Shown one piece after another: positions 35,166 through 42,936 of a stretch of 64,000 bases of DNA; position 1 is the first letter of the stretch, and every line of letters begins with the position of its first letter. The stretch lies in the NCBI RefSeq assembly GCF_022346885.1, contig NZ_JAKRNK010000004.1, positions 434,001-498,000 of the forward strand, given 5' to 3'. The DNA is from Paenibacillus sp. ACRRX (GTDB taxonomy: Bacteria; Bacillota; Bacilli; Paenibacillales; Paenibacillaceae). The position numbers and the translations under genes were made by a program. The notes beneath the pieces were generated by a model. It saw only the letters and a list, made by a program, of their open reading frames with translations. It made no database searches and was not told the DNA's origin.

Positions 35166-35594
35166 CTAGTTTTCTTTCTTCAAAAACTTTAATCCTTCGT
35201 TTATTTCTTTGGCTATCTTTTTATCATTGCTCCATGAGAGCAGACGAAGAATGACATAGATTACGACGATTTGTAATGCTAAAATGAGGGCTTCAGATGC
35301 GCGGTGGATAATACCCAAAATAGCTGCAAGAGAGATCAATATCGTCTCTAAAGCCACGAAATGAATGACCACTCTTATGTACATGTTCATCTCGCTTATA
35401 TTGTGAAGTGGAGACAAAATAAATCCAACCAATACACTTAAAAGTGAAAAAAACATGATGATATAGATTGACCCCAAATCAAAGGACATGTCCGGGTAAT
35501 ACAACTGTCGCAACATCGTAATCATAATGATGATGGATGCAAAGATGATTAAGAAATTCTGGATCCCCTTTTTAATAAATTCCTGCAGTTTCAC
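35166..35594 (-). CDS. DUF3021 membrane protein
   Basis: The 142-residue protein has four predicted transmembrane helices (IIFASIIIMITML; IYIIMFFSLLSVLVGFIL; YIRVVIHFVALETILISLAAI; ALILALQIVVIYVILRLL) and a charged tail. DUF3021 proteins are almost always encoded next to LytTR regulators, as here, and are thought to hold the regulator inactive at the membrane. The GTG at 35594 is eight bases after GGAGGG and begins 15 bases beyond the LytTR stop. Confidence 0.85.
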   Translation of the reverse strand: MKLQEFIKKGIQNFLIIFASIIIMITMLRQLYYPDMSFDLGSIYIIMFFSLLSVLVGFILSPLHNISEMNMYIRVVIHFVALETILISLAAILGIIHRASEALILALQIVVIYVILRLLSWSNDKKIAKEINEGLKFLKKEN

Positions 35595-35608
35595 ATTTGT
35601 CCCTCCAC

Positions 35609-36046
35609 TCATATTCCAAGCATATGTTTAAGAACAGGGACATACTGCCTAGAGATAACAATACGTTCCCCATTATTGAGTACGGCTTCAAATCTGCCGC
35701 TTAATGATGGACGAATGTATGAAATATGGATGATATTCAAAATTGTAGATTTGGATGCACGGAAACATTTCTTTTCTTTACACAATTCCTCTAACTCGTA
35801 AAGCTTTTGTTTGACTTCAAAAACGTTATCCTTGCAGTAAATAAAAACCTTTCCGTCGACGGCCTCAAAATAATAGATATCGGTCAGTTTAATACGGTGA
35901 ACTCTATCGTCATGATATCCCAGCAGGGTCAAACTTTCCATTTTTAACTTGTCTACGATTTCGTGGACTTTATCATTTACCTCATGACATCGGATAAGAA
36001 TTTCCTCTTCTAGGTCTTTGCCGATCTCTTGGATTGAAACTTTCAT
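35609..36046 (-). CDS. LytTR-type DNA-binding regulator
   Basis: The 145-residue protein has a short helical N-terminus (MKVSIQEIGKDLEEEI) and a LytTR domain at about 45-143 (RIKLTDIYYFEAVDGKVFIY, CFRASKSTILNIIHI, FEAVLNNGERIVISRQYV). There is no receiver domain, so it is a stand-alone LytTR of the DUF3021-paired type. The ATG at 36046 lies six bases from the stop of a truncated upstream frame and has only a weak GAGTGAG; translation was probably coupled to that lost gene. Confidence 0.85.
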   Translation of the reverse strand: MKVSIQEIGKDLEEEILIRCHEVNDKVHEIVDKLKMESLTLLGYHDDRVHRIKLTDIYYFEAVDGKVFIYCKDNVFEVKQKLYELEELCKEKKCFRASKSTILNIIHISYIRPSLSGRFEAVLNNGERIVISRQYVPVLKHMLGI

Positions 36047-36050
36047 GAAC

Positions 36051-36303
36051 TCACTCGCTCGCATCGTCATATATGATTTTTGCCACGGTCTTGTACACCG
36101 CAAAGAAAGCATCTAAAACTTCGGGATGAAGATTCTCTATAGCATACGTACATTCTAGCAAATCTTTCTATAGACATACAGCAAATACCCCGACCTCTTG
36201 TGATTGGGGTATTACATGGTGGAGGCAAGGGGAGTCGAATCCCGGCCCGAAGGATACGCTGCGCAGCACGTACCATATGTTGATGATACCCAATCAGCAG
36301 CAT
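36051..36303 (-). pseudogene. Gene interrupted by an ssrA-end copy, upstream of the LytTR gene
   Basis: On the minus strand AGGAGG precedes an ATG at 36303 whose frame begins MLLIGYHQHMVRAAQRIL and then runs into an ssrA-like block with a terminator hairpin. Beyond it (36179-36051) another frame reads LECTYAIENLHPEVLDAFFA...IIYDDASE and stops six bases from the LytTR start. The simplest reading is one gene split, or two fused, by the junction. The family is not recognised. Confidence 0.5.
36181..36260 (-). repeat. Copy of the ssrA 3' end with its own terminator hairpin
   Basis: Positions 36212-36252 match the ssrA end (52881-52921) in 37 of 41 bases by hand alignment, including CCA and the T-arm (GGATTCGACTCCCCTTGCC on the minus strand). 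Just beyond the CCA lies AATACCCC...GGGGTATT, in the place of the ssrA terminator but with a different sequence. There is no tag region or 5' half, so it is not a functional tmRNA. Confidence 0.75.
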
Positions 36304-36452
36304 TTTTCGTTACTATCCTCCTAACTTAAACCGCAACTATAGGCTTTATTTTGAAAATGTATAATTTATCACAAATTTTTAATACTAAAGCAGGAGAATC
36401 CAATGGAAAAACATAATTAAGAGAAACGATAGTTCAAATCTAGGAGGTAATT

Positions 36453-36848
36453 ATGAGCAGATTAGTTCATTTTGAGATTCATGTCGATGACATGGAGCGT
36501 GCCAAGAAGTTTTATGGAGAGGTATTCGGATGGACATTCCAGGATTGGAGCAGTTATGCTGGCATGCCTTATTTCGGAGCTGTGACGGGCAATGAAAATG
36601 AACTTGGAATCAACGGAGCTTTGATGCAGCGCCAAGGTCCTTCCCCGGAACCATGCCAGCCTGTAAATGGCTATGCATGTACAATGGGGGTAGCGGACTA
36701 TGATTCTTCTGAAGCCAAAATTCTTAATCATGGAGGCAAGGTCGCATTGCCTAAATATGCTCTTCCTGGTATGGCGTGGCAAGGTTATTATCTAGACACT
36801 GAAGGCAATATTTTTGGTATTCATCAACCAGATGAGGACGCAAAATAG
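36453..36848 (+). CDS. VOC-family (glyoxalase-fold) protein
   Basis: The 131-residue protein has paired beta-alpha-beta modules: HFEIHVDDMERAKKFYGEVFGWTF (N-terminal module with a metal-ligand His) and YACTMGVADYDSSEAKILNHGG...YYLDTEGNIFGIHQPD (second module). VOC proteins cover glyoxalases, dioxygenases and antibiotic-binding proteins; no specific member is indicated. AGGAGG lies seven bases before the ATG and a strong terminator follows, so it is monocistronic. Confidence 0.88.
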   Translation: MSRLVHFEIHVDDMERAKKFYGEVFGWTFQDWSSYAGMPYFGAVTGNENELGINGALMQRQGPSPEPCQPVNGYACTMGVADYDSSEAKILNHGGKVALPKYALPGMAWQGYYLDTEGNIFGIHQPDEDAK

Positions 36849-36867
36849 ACTTTACGCTATATATCTT

Positions 36868-36920
36868 ATTAAACATCGTAAAACCCAGCCCCATGCGGAC
36901 TGGGTTTTACGATGTTTAAT
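36868..36920 (+). terminator. Terminator with perfect 21-base stem
   Basis: The arms ATTAAACATCGTAAAACCCAG and its exact complement flank an 11-base loop, 20 bases after the VOC stop. The length and perfection are unusual for a simple terminator. Confidence 0.75.
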
Positions 36921-36922
36921 AG

Positions 36923-36978
36923 GCGATGACGTTTATAGTGGCCGGATGTCGATGCCGTACTCGGCCTCTATGCCATCC
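36923..36978. repeat. Dispersed imperfect repeat, copy 1
   Basis: This 56-base stretch resembles 39237-39292 (shared pieces: CGAT.ACGTT, GGAT.TC.ATGCCGT.CTCG). Read on the minus strand it could encode EAEYGIDIRPL, and the other copy NEHGMDIQPL, suggesting two relics of related gene ends. The family is not recognised. Confidence 0.45.
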
Positions 36979-37042
36979 CTTTGGTCACCCGACTACAAAT
37001 TGCAGCTCCATTTTAAATCTCATACAGGTGTTACTCCTGATC

Positions 37043-37489
37043 TTATCTTGTAGAAATAAAATCTTTATATGTAATTATCATATGAACTATACCAAAAATA
37101 ACAGTTGGTACTATGGCAAAATATTTATAGAGCCATATTTCCGCTAATATGAAATAAATAACTGGGAATATCGCCATACATAAAAGTACAAGTATATTTT
37201 TATGTCCAGTAAATAATAGAATCCATAACACATAATAAGCAATCAAAAATATTGCCATACCAATTAGGTCATTACTTTTGAAAGGTATCGTTTGTGTTGA
37301 TACAACCATCACAAGAAGAGCCATGTAAACAAATTGGCTTCCATGCTCTATAAAATCTAATACTTTATGACTTCCTTTGGCCCCTCCTATTGATATTAAA
37401 TTTGGAATAGTAAAATAAAGTATGTTAGGGATCATGGGTAACAAGACAACCAAAAAGCCTTTCCAAGAAAACCCCCAATAAAAATCCAT
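37043..37489 (-). CDS. Small integral membrane protein of unknown function
   Basis: The 148-residue protein has four hydrophobic segments (FLVVLLPMIPNILYFTIP; FVYMALLVMVVST; LIGMAIFLIAYYVLWILLF; ILVLLCMAIFPVIYFILAE) plus a short terminal one, with few charged residues. GGAGC lies ahead of the ATG. AT-rich. I do not recognise a family. It stands alone between a VOC gene and small spore-coat-like genes. Nothing further is recognised in 37490-37707. Confidence 0.7.
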   Translation of the reverse strand: MDFYWGFSWKGFLVVLLPMIPNILYFTIPNLISIGGAKGSHKVLDFIEHGSQFVYMALLVMVVSTQTIPFKSNDLIGMAIFLIAYYVLWILLFTGHKNILVLLCMAIFPVIYFILAEIWLYKYFAIVPTVIFGIVHMIITYKDFISTR

Positions 37490-37707
37490 GCAAACTTGCT
37501 CCTTTCGAGCAAAATATAAATAGCCTCAACCTATGAAAACAACTTCACTCTGCCACAAAAATATATTTTCGCAATGATACTTCTCCCATTATTTTGTAAT
37601 ATTAAGCCCTATCAAAGCATGACTTACTTAATGGGATAAGCTGTCTGATCTCTGACTAGAGCCCGAGCGGTTTACCTAACCTGTTCGCGTCCAAATAAGA
37701 AAAAAAG

Positions 37708-37817
37708 CGACCCTATAAGATCACTTCATAGCTCATCTCACACTTCCTGCACGCGGGCGAACCGCTGTCCGAAGATAACGCAGCACAGGCTTCTACAATA
37801 TAGTTACAGTTATGAGG
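37708..37817 (-). repeat. Copy of the ssrA 3' end, CCA part decayed
   Basis: Positions 37765-37796 match ssrA at 52912-52943 in 31 of 32 bases (core CTGTCCGAAGATAACGCA), and weaker similarity runs on to GTTACAGTT.TGA near 37815. The T-loop side is degenerate and the CCA is lost. A hairpin AGCGACCC...GATCACT sits in the terminator position. Same orientation as ssrA. Confidence 0.7.
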
Positions 37818-37969
37818 CCACCTTAAATTCGAACGACTAGCCATCATAAACAGTTGCTTCTCCCTTTTACCGGACCCGCGTTCTTCATCGAGCACTCAGA
37901 TCTTCACCCCCTTATAGGCTTCTGCATATGATGGAGAAAATGAACGAATCTAAAATGGAGGTCATGACC

Positions 37970-38275
37970 ATGAGTTTGCAACAACAGGGGCATCAAGAAC
38001 AAGCACTGTATCAAATGGATCCAACTACTATGCACAACTTAAAATCCATACAAGATCACATAGGGGATATTTGCAATAACCATGTTAATAAACTTGTCCG
38101 AGTAGAGACAGTGGATGGCGATGTTTTTGAAGGGTTACTTATCCACTGCGAAAGAGGAATTTTATACTTAAGACTCCCTAGCCATGGGCCTAGTCGCGGA
38201 TTAGTCCCAAATTTCCACAATGATTTCATTTTGCCCCTAGTGCTGTTCAATTTACTCGCCATTTCATTAATATAA
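37970..38275 (+). CDS. Small protein with Sm-like core, unknown function
   Basis: The 101-residue protein has a Gln-rich N-terminus, then NHVNKLVRVETVDGDVFEGLLIHCERGILYLRLP, a beta pattern typical of small Sm/SH3-like barrels, and a hydrophobic C-terminus (LPLVLFNLLAISLI). Of several in-frame ATGs I choose 37970, eight bases after TGGAGG. It precedes another small gene by 41 bases, probably in one transcript. Similar small proteins occur in spore formers; a coat role is a guess. Confidence 0.65.
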   Translation: MSLQQQGHQEQALYQMDPTTMHNLKSIQDHIGDICNNHVNKLVRVETVDGDVFEGLLIHCERGILYLRLPSHGPSRGLVPNFHNDFILPLVLFNLLAISLI

Positions 38276-38316
38276 GCATGATCAAGCTTAATCCTCTAAT
38301 TAAGGAGTGAAATCTT

Positions 38317-38607
38317 ATGGCATTTACACCGCCTCAAGGACCACAAGGAACACAGCAGCCACCATCCTCCCCTCCTCCACAATTCACACCACAGCAACCC
38401 GCTGCTGCTGCGTTCGCCATCGACCCTGGAGCAATTTCCGGTTGTTTATTCCGCAACACATTTGTGTGGTTGAGAAATGGGAACGCGTTCTGGTTCTTCC
38501 CAACCTTTGTAGGACGTACATCCGTTGCGGGCTTTAGATGGACCGGTCGAAGATGGATGTTTACTGGGGTCGATCTAAGAAGCATTGTGTCATTTACATG
38601 TCTATAG
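38317..38607 (+). CDS. Small Pro/Gln-rich protein with aromatic C-terminal domain, unknown function
   Basis: The 96-residue protein has a low-complexity N-terminal third (Pro/Gln/Ala) and a compact conserved-looking second half: FRNTFVWLRNGNAFWFFP, FVGRTSVAGFRWTGRRW, TGVDLRSIVSFTC, rich in Trp, Phe and Arg. No signal peptide or helix is seen. AAGGAGTG is eight bases before the ATG. A terminator follows. Probably co-expressed with the preceding small gene; a structural or spore-surface role is only suggested by composition. Confidence 0.7.
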   Translation: MAFTPPQGPQGTQQPPSSPPPQFTPQQPAAAAFAIDPGAISGCLFRNTFVWLRNGNAFWFFPTFVGRTSVAGFRWTGRRWMFTGVDLRSIVSFTCL

Positions 38608-38617
38608 AGAAGGAAAT

Positions 38618-38656
38618 AGTAACCCAGTACCTTTTCGGTGCTGGGTTATTTGTATA
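38618..38656 (+). terminator. Terminator after the small gene pair
   Basis: TAACCCAGTACC and GGTGCTGGGTTA form a stem around a short loop (ttttc), 11 bases past the stop, followed by a T-containing stretch. Confidence 0.75.
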
Positions 38657-38741
38657 ATAAAAAAGCGAGTTGACTACTTTTATTGCATATTGGGGGACAA
38701 TTAACCGTATCATTTCATGCGGAGCTAAACACAATACCATA

Positions 38742-39104
38742 CTATAGTGAAAAATCGGTAACGCCCTTCTTATATGCATATTTCAGAGTATATATTTCTT
38801 CATTGCCATAAGGCATTGTAGCGATTTTTATACGAGTATAATCAAGCCTGCTATCTCTTAAAACTCTTTTCACCAAGGTAATACTCCGTTCTTCTTCCGT
38901 AACAACACAAAATACATTAAGAGCATACTTTTTCGGGTCGGAAATGCATTTCCCCATATCTGAGCCATCAACATAGCCTAGGTTAGCATCTGCTAGAGAT
39001 ATCTCCAAGTATTCCATTACTTTATCTCTTAACCAGTGGTCACGTTGACTACCCTTGGCACTTTTAAGTGGATATTGTACCACTAACCAGAATTTTTCAC
39101 TCAT
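38742..39104 (-). CDS. Conserved-looking hypothetical protein
   Basis: The 120-residue soluble protein starts MSEKFWLVVQYPLKSAKGSQRDHWLRDKV-type with alternating strands and helices (ISLADANLGYVDGSDMGK, ALNVFCVVTEEERSITLVKRVL, YTRIKIATMPYGNEE). I do not recognise the family. The ribosome-binding site is weak. It has no obvious partner; 39105-39236 is blank. Confidence 0.65.
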   Translation of the reverse strand: MSEKFWLVVQYPLKSAKGSQRDHWLRDKVMEYLEISLADANLGYVDGSDMGKCISDPKKYALNVFCVVTEEERSITLVKRVLRDSRLDYTRIKIATMPYGNEEIYTLKYAYKKGVTDFSL

Positions 39105-39236
39105 TCAGATTTACCAGCCAATCTACAGTTTATATATTTCATCCTATCCCGTGAGCGAAGACTCAGAGTTACCAATGAATAATTTCATATTAATAATTAT
39201 AACAAAGACACTTTGTATTAGAGGATGCTTATTCCT

Positions 39237-39292
39237 CGATAACGTTCTTAGCGGTTGGATATCCATGCCGTGCTCGTTCACAGATGCAATCT
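39237..39292. repeat. Dispersed imperfect repeat, copy 2
   Basis: Partner of 36923-36978 in the same orientation (shared GGAT.TC.ATGCCGT.CTCG). It lies directly beside the IS3-type debris, so both copies may mark ends of displaced segments. Confidence 0.45.
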
Positions 39293-39339
39293 TCTGACGT
39301 ATCCCACTATTTCTTTGCGTGCGGGACTGAACCCCTGAC

Positions 39340-39456
39340 AGGGGCTACTCCCATTTTCTACTCCACATTAAAGAACACCCAGACCTCATGAACGGGGGGC
39401 AGTCCCATTGAACTACCCAGGGGCTTTTTCCAATGTCTATTCTAAGGGGTGCACTT
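39340..39456. mobile_element. IS3-family-like terminal remnants
   Basis: On the minus strand from 39456 the sequence TGAAGTGCACCCCTTAGAAT resembles the terminal inverted repeat of IS3/IS150-group elements. About 45 bases further, GGGACTGCCCCCCGTTCATG looks like a second, related end. No transposase remains, so this is a collapsed element or two solo ends. A T-arm-like patch (CAGGGGTTCAGTCCC on the minus strand, 39316-39335) lies beside it. The stretch 39457-39612 is blank. Confidence 0.45.
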
Positions 39457-39612
39457 CAGTCCGCGGATGACTACAAGAAGTGGACAGGATTCAGAGCAGA
39501 GTTCGGTCACTTGTGATTTCGTATTATTGAGTTTCCTAAACTAGCCGCAAGGTAAACAGGCACTTCCATCTTCTTTCCCCTTTACTTTTTGAGGCAAAAT
39601 CTTCAATTGATA

Positions 39613-40371
39613 TTATATTCCTATTTCCCTCATTTTCACCATTACTTTCTCGATCCTGCCATCCATATCCGCTCCATCAAACTTCGGAAGCTTTAGTTCA
39701 CTTACGATTGATCCGTCGCGCATAAACATAATACGCTCCGTCCGCGCCGCAACCTTGGCGTCATGAGTTACAAGCATAACCGCAGTACCTTCCGCATTGA
39801 TTTCGGAAAATATGTCCATAATGTCCTGCGCAGATTTTGAGTTGAGCGAACCCGTCGGCTCGTCACCGAAGATTATTTTTGGGCTATTCATAAGCGCTCG
39901 GCATATTCCCGCGCGCTGAAGCTGACCTCCAGAGACCTGTGTAATGTCGCGCTTTTCAAGCTCCGTAATGCCTACCTTTTTCATAAGCACTCTTGCCTTC
40001 TCCGAAATTTTTGCAGCGTTTTTTCTGTTGTCGCGCATTGACGGAAGAATGATGTTATCGAGGATATTCAGATTTTTCAGCATAGTCGGCTGTTGAAATA
40101 CAAATCCCATTTTTAGTCTGCGTATATCTGAAAGCTCATTCTCCCCGACCGCCGATAAATCCCTGCCGTCAAAAACGACCTTTCCGTCATTAACGCCATC
40201 CATTCCGCTTAGTGCAAACATTAGTGTTGATTTTCCCGACCCCGAAGGGCCCATAACCGCAACGAATTCGCCCTCGTTTATGTAGGCAGACACTCCATCG
40301 AGAATATTGCGCTTTTCATCGCCCTGGCCGAAAGATTTTACAATTTGATCACCGATAATAATCTTCTTCAT
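39613..40371 (-). CDS. ABC transporter ATP-binding protein (MacB/LolD type)
   Basis: The 252-residue ATPase has Walker A GPSGSGKSTL (about 41-50), Q-loop VFQQPTMLKN, signature VSGGQLQRAGICRALM, Walker B KIIFGDEPTGSLNS and the H-loop VTHD. It pairs with the FtsX-like permease encoded four bases upstream. Such exporters handle lipoproteins, antimicrobial peptides or bacitracin-like drugs. A TetR gene heads the same strand. A decayed relative lies at 44800-45045. Confidence 0.92.
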   Translation of the reverse strand: MKKIIIGDQIVKSFGQGDEKRNILDGVSAYINEGEFVAVMGPSGSGKSTLMFALSGMDGVNDGKVVFDGRDLSAVGENELSDIRRLKMGFVFQQPTMLKNLNILDNIILPSMRDNRKNAAKISEKARVLMKKVGITELEKRDITQVSGGQLQRAGICRALMNSPKIIFGDEPTGSLNSKSAQDIMDIFSEINAEGTAVMLVTHDAKVAARTERIMFMRDGSIVSELKLPKFDGADMDGRIEKVMVKMREIGI

Positions 40372-40375
40372 ATGC

Positions 40376-42694
40376 CTACTCCTTTATATTTTCAGGAATT
40401 TTTATTTGTCCCGCGCCTGATGTGCCGATCATTGTTGCGATAAGTACCGAGCATATCATCATTAATGGACTAAACAGATACGCCGAAAGCGGATTGATCG
40501 CAAACTTAAACGTAGACGCTCCAAAGGAGGAGATCACCGTGCCCGCAAGTATCTCTCCGAGAGTGTTAGCCAGAAGCGTGCCGAGAATAATTCCGACAAT
40601 CAGAACGAATACCGAACGCGAAACATACTGTGCCTTAATATCCGAGTTTGTAAAACCAAACGCTTTCATGACGACAATGGAATATCTGTCTTTTGTGACA
40701 AGCATCTTCATAAACAACAGTGTAACCAGTACCGTGATAATGAGGGCAACGGCAATTGCGGCACTGGAGGCCTCTCTGACGGAATTTATTATCGAATCGA
40801 ATGTCTGTGTAACAAATTCATCAATATCTGAAATCTTTGCAAAAACAAACCTGCCCGCATATTCCGAAGTTCTTTCTTTGACAAGAGATTTATCCGAAAG
40901 CTCTGCGCAGATAATACTCCACATAATGTCTGCCGAATTATCGGTAAAAACCGCCTTTGCGGTTTTGCCGCCGTTGGTAATGTCAGAATAAATTCCGCTT
41001 ATCTTGAGATTATTCTCTTTCCCCTCAATCACTAGCGTAATGATATCACCGACCTTTTTGCTCAGCTCATTAGCGTTTAAAGCCGAAAGTGCAATTTCAT
41101 TTTCTTCAGAGGGTGCTCTACCCCCGGAATATGCTATAGGAAATATCGAATGGTCGCCGAGTTCAACTTTTATATTTTCCTCCGATCCGTTTTCCGTTTT
41201 TGCTTTGAATGCTTTTGTTGTAAGGATGGCATACTTTGAAATGGCACTGTCACTGTTCAACTTTTTAATAATTTCAGCGGCTTTTTCAGAGATATTGTCG
41301 GTCTGCTGAATATCCATGCGCATATCGTAGTTCCCAATCCCCATATATTTGATAAAGCTTTTTGAGGAAATCGTGTTGTACAGGTTCTGCGGAACAATAA
41401 TGATAAATGCCGAAATCACCAACACCGCAAGCATTGTGGAGTAAAGTCTTTTCCTTGCGAGAACATCTTTGATACCGAGAAAAATATTTGTGTGCAGCAG
41501 CCTGTTTCCGCTCAGGCAAAAACGCTTTGCTCCCGCGTTTTTCTCCTGTGAAGTCCCAAAACGTATTGCTTCCGCAGCGGATATTTTCCGAAAGCGTCTT
41601 AGCACTCCACTTACATAGGCAGTAATTGCAAGGAACACAAGCAGTATGCCGATTATTCCGAAAAGCAAGGCAAAAGAAGAGTTTTCGCTTTCGCCCATGT
41701 AAAGCCGTATATTTTCAAGAAGCATACCTTTGAACATAATCGAAAGTGCAAAACCGAGAATACTGCCTACCGCCGCAATCGCTGCATACTTCGCAAGATA
41801 AATCTTCTTTATGTCGGAAACACGCAACCCTATTGCCTTCATAACGCCAATTTGGCAGTAGTCTTCTTCAATCTTCGCAAGAAGCGTAAAGCGTATGCAC
41901 ATAAATGCGATTGCAACGACAAGTGCGCTTACAAGAAGTATAACCGCAATCATCATCCCGTCTGAAAGTGCGTTCATCATTTTGAAAAGTCGATATGTAA
42001 CCGTTGGTCCGTTCGCCTCAAGTCCTGCGGAAGCATAAGCAGTCTCAAATGCGCCAAGCGCCGACAAATCCTTTAATCTGAACTCAATCAGATGCTCCGT
42101 ACTTCCAAGGTTTTTTATTTTCGTGTAATCATTTTTACTGACAAGAAATCTTTTTGAGGCGGAGAGCGTGGAATTCATCTGCGAATCTCGGAGAAATCCC
42201 GCAACGGTAAATTCCTTTCCGCTTATTACTGCCCTATCACCGACCTTTGTGGTCTTGTCCCTCATATAGCTTATTGGAACATAAAGTTCGCCGTCGGTTA
42301 CGTTTATGATGTTTCCGTCAAGATCAAGAAGATAATCGAATTTTTCGCTCTGTATGCTGAAACCGTTATCCTGAGCACTATTTGCAAGCGAACTATCGCC
42401 AAAAATAATCTGAGCACCGTCCATGTTGAGAAATTCAATCACCTGAAAATCATCGACATTGTTATTTTGCTTCGCAAAAGATGTAAGCCGCGCAATATCA
42501 ATTTCACCCGAATGCATCTGCATAAAATGCGGAGTTTTAGCTTGTTTCATAAGCGTATCTAGCGCACCCGAAAGATTGACGACGAGTATAGCCGCGAGCG
42601 AAACAAGCATAGCCGAGGCAGCGACAAATATGATTGTTGTCAGCGTAATTGCCTTGCTCTTTAAAATGTCATTACGGATTATTCTGTTATACAT
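40376..42694 (-). CDS. FtsX-like ABC transporter permease
   Basis: The 772-residue permease has the layout of two FtsX-type cores: an N-terminal helix and a large outer domain (about 40-240), three helices near 245-370 (VILLVSALVVAIAFMCIRFTL...), a second anchoring helix near 420, another outer domain, and three final helices (AIAVALIITVLVTLLF; VLIVGIILGTLLANTL; SPLMMICSVLIATMIG). It forms a MacB-like exporter with the adjacent ATPase. Its start overlaps the end of a truncated MFS-like frame. GC-leaning codon choice (GCG, GCC, CTT) differs from the AT-rich neighbours. Confidence 0.9.
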   Translation of the reverse strand: MYNRIIRNDILKSKAITLTTIIFVAASAMLVSLAAILVVNLSGALDTLMKQAKTPHFMQMHSGEIDIARLTSFAKQNNNVDDFQVIEFLNMDGAQIIFGDSSLANSAQDNGFSIQSEKFDYLLDLDGNIINVTDGELYVPISYMRDKTTKVGDRAVISGKEFTVAGFLRDSQMNSTLSASKRFLVSKNDYTKIKNLGSTEHLIEFRLKDLSALGAFETAYASAGLEANGPTVTYRLFKMMNALSDGMMIAVILLVSALVVAIAFMCIRFTLLAKIEEDYCQIGVMKAIGLRVSDIKKIYLAKYAAIAAVGSILGFALSIMFKGMLLENIRLYMGESENSSFALLFGIIGILLVFLAITAYVSGVLRRFRKISAAEAIRFGTSQEKNAGAKRFCLSGNRLLHTNIFLGIKDVLARKRLYSTMLAVLVISAFIIIVPQNLYNTISSKSFIKYMGIGNYDMRMDIQQTDNISEKAAEIIKKLNSDSAISKYAILTTKAFKAKTENGSEENIKVELGDHSIFPIAYSGGRAPSEENEIALSALNANELSKKVGDIITLVIEGKENNLKISGIYSDITNGGKTAKAVFTDNSADIMWSIICAELSDKSLVKERTSEYAGRFVFAKISDIDEFVTQTFDSIINSVREASSAAIAVALIITVLVTLLFMKMLVTKDRYSIVVMKAFGFTNSDIKAQYVSRSVFVLIVGIILGTLLANTLGEILAGTVISSFGASTFKFAINPLSAYLFSPLMMICSVLIATMIGTSGAGQIKIPENIKE

Positions 42695-42936
42695 AATTCA
42701 CCTCTGTATTCAAGCTTTTTAACCGATTTCAAGTTGTACAGAATTACTGAAGTAACACATAACAAAATCCCAGCGATAATAATGAGCAATCCCATACCTC
42801 TGCCAATGCCAATGCCTTTCCGTCTGCTCAAAACATAAACCCCGAGCCCGAACGCTGTAAGCCCGCTTCCTATCGCTGAAGTAAGCTGTACTGACCACAG
42901 AAGAAGAAATTTTCGCGAATTATTCATTGCTGCCAA
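42679..42936 (-). pseudogene. Internally deleted MFS transporter
   Basis: The 85-residue frame begins like an MFS exporter (NNSRKFLLLWSVQLTSAIGS, first helix plus LTAFGLGVYVLSRRK). It then passes straight into what looks like the last helix of such a protein (GRGMGLLIIIAGILLCVTS, ending NLKSVKKLE). Some 300 residues would be missing. It sits between the TetR gene (16-base overlap) and the ABC permease, so the original operon was probably TetR-MFS-ABC. The product is too short to transport. Confidence 0.65.

Noticed and set aside
36217-36300. tRNA gene ending in CCA
   Set aside because: Only the T-arm and 3' acceptor strand match, and they match ssrA; no D-arm, anticodon arm or matching 5' acceptor strand.
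39300-39340. Degenerate tRNA or another ssrA copy (T-arm-like patch and AGTGGGATACG)
   Set aside because: Similarity is confined to about a dozen bases in each place and could be chance; reported only as context of the IS debris.
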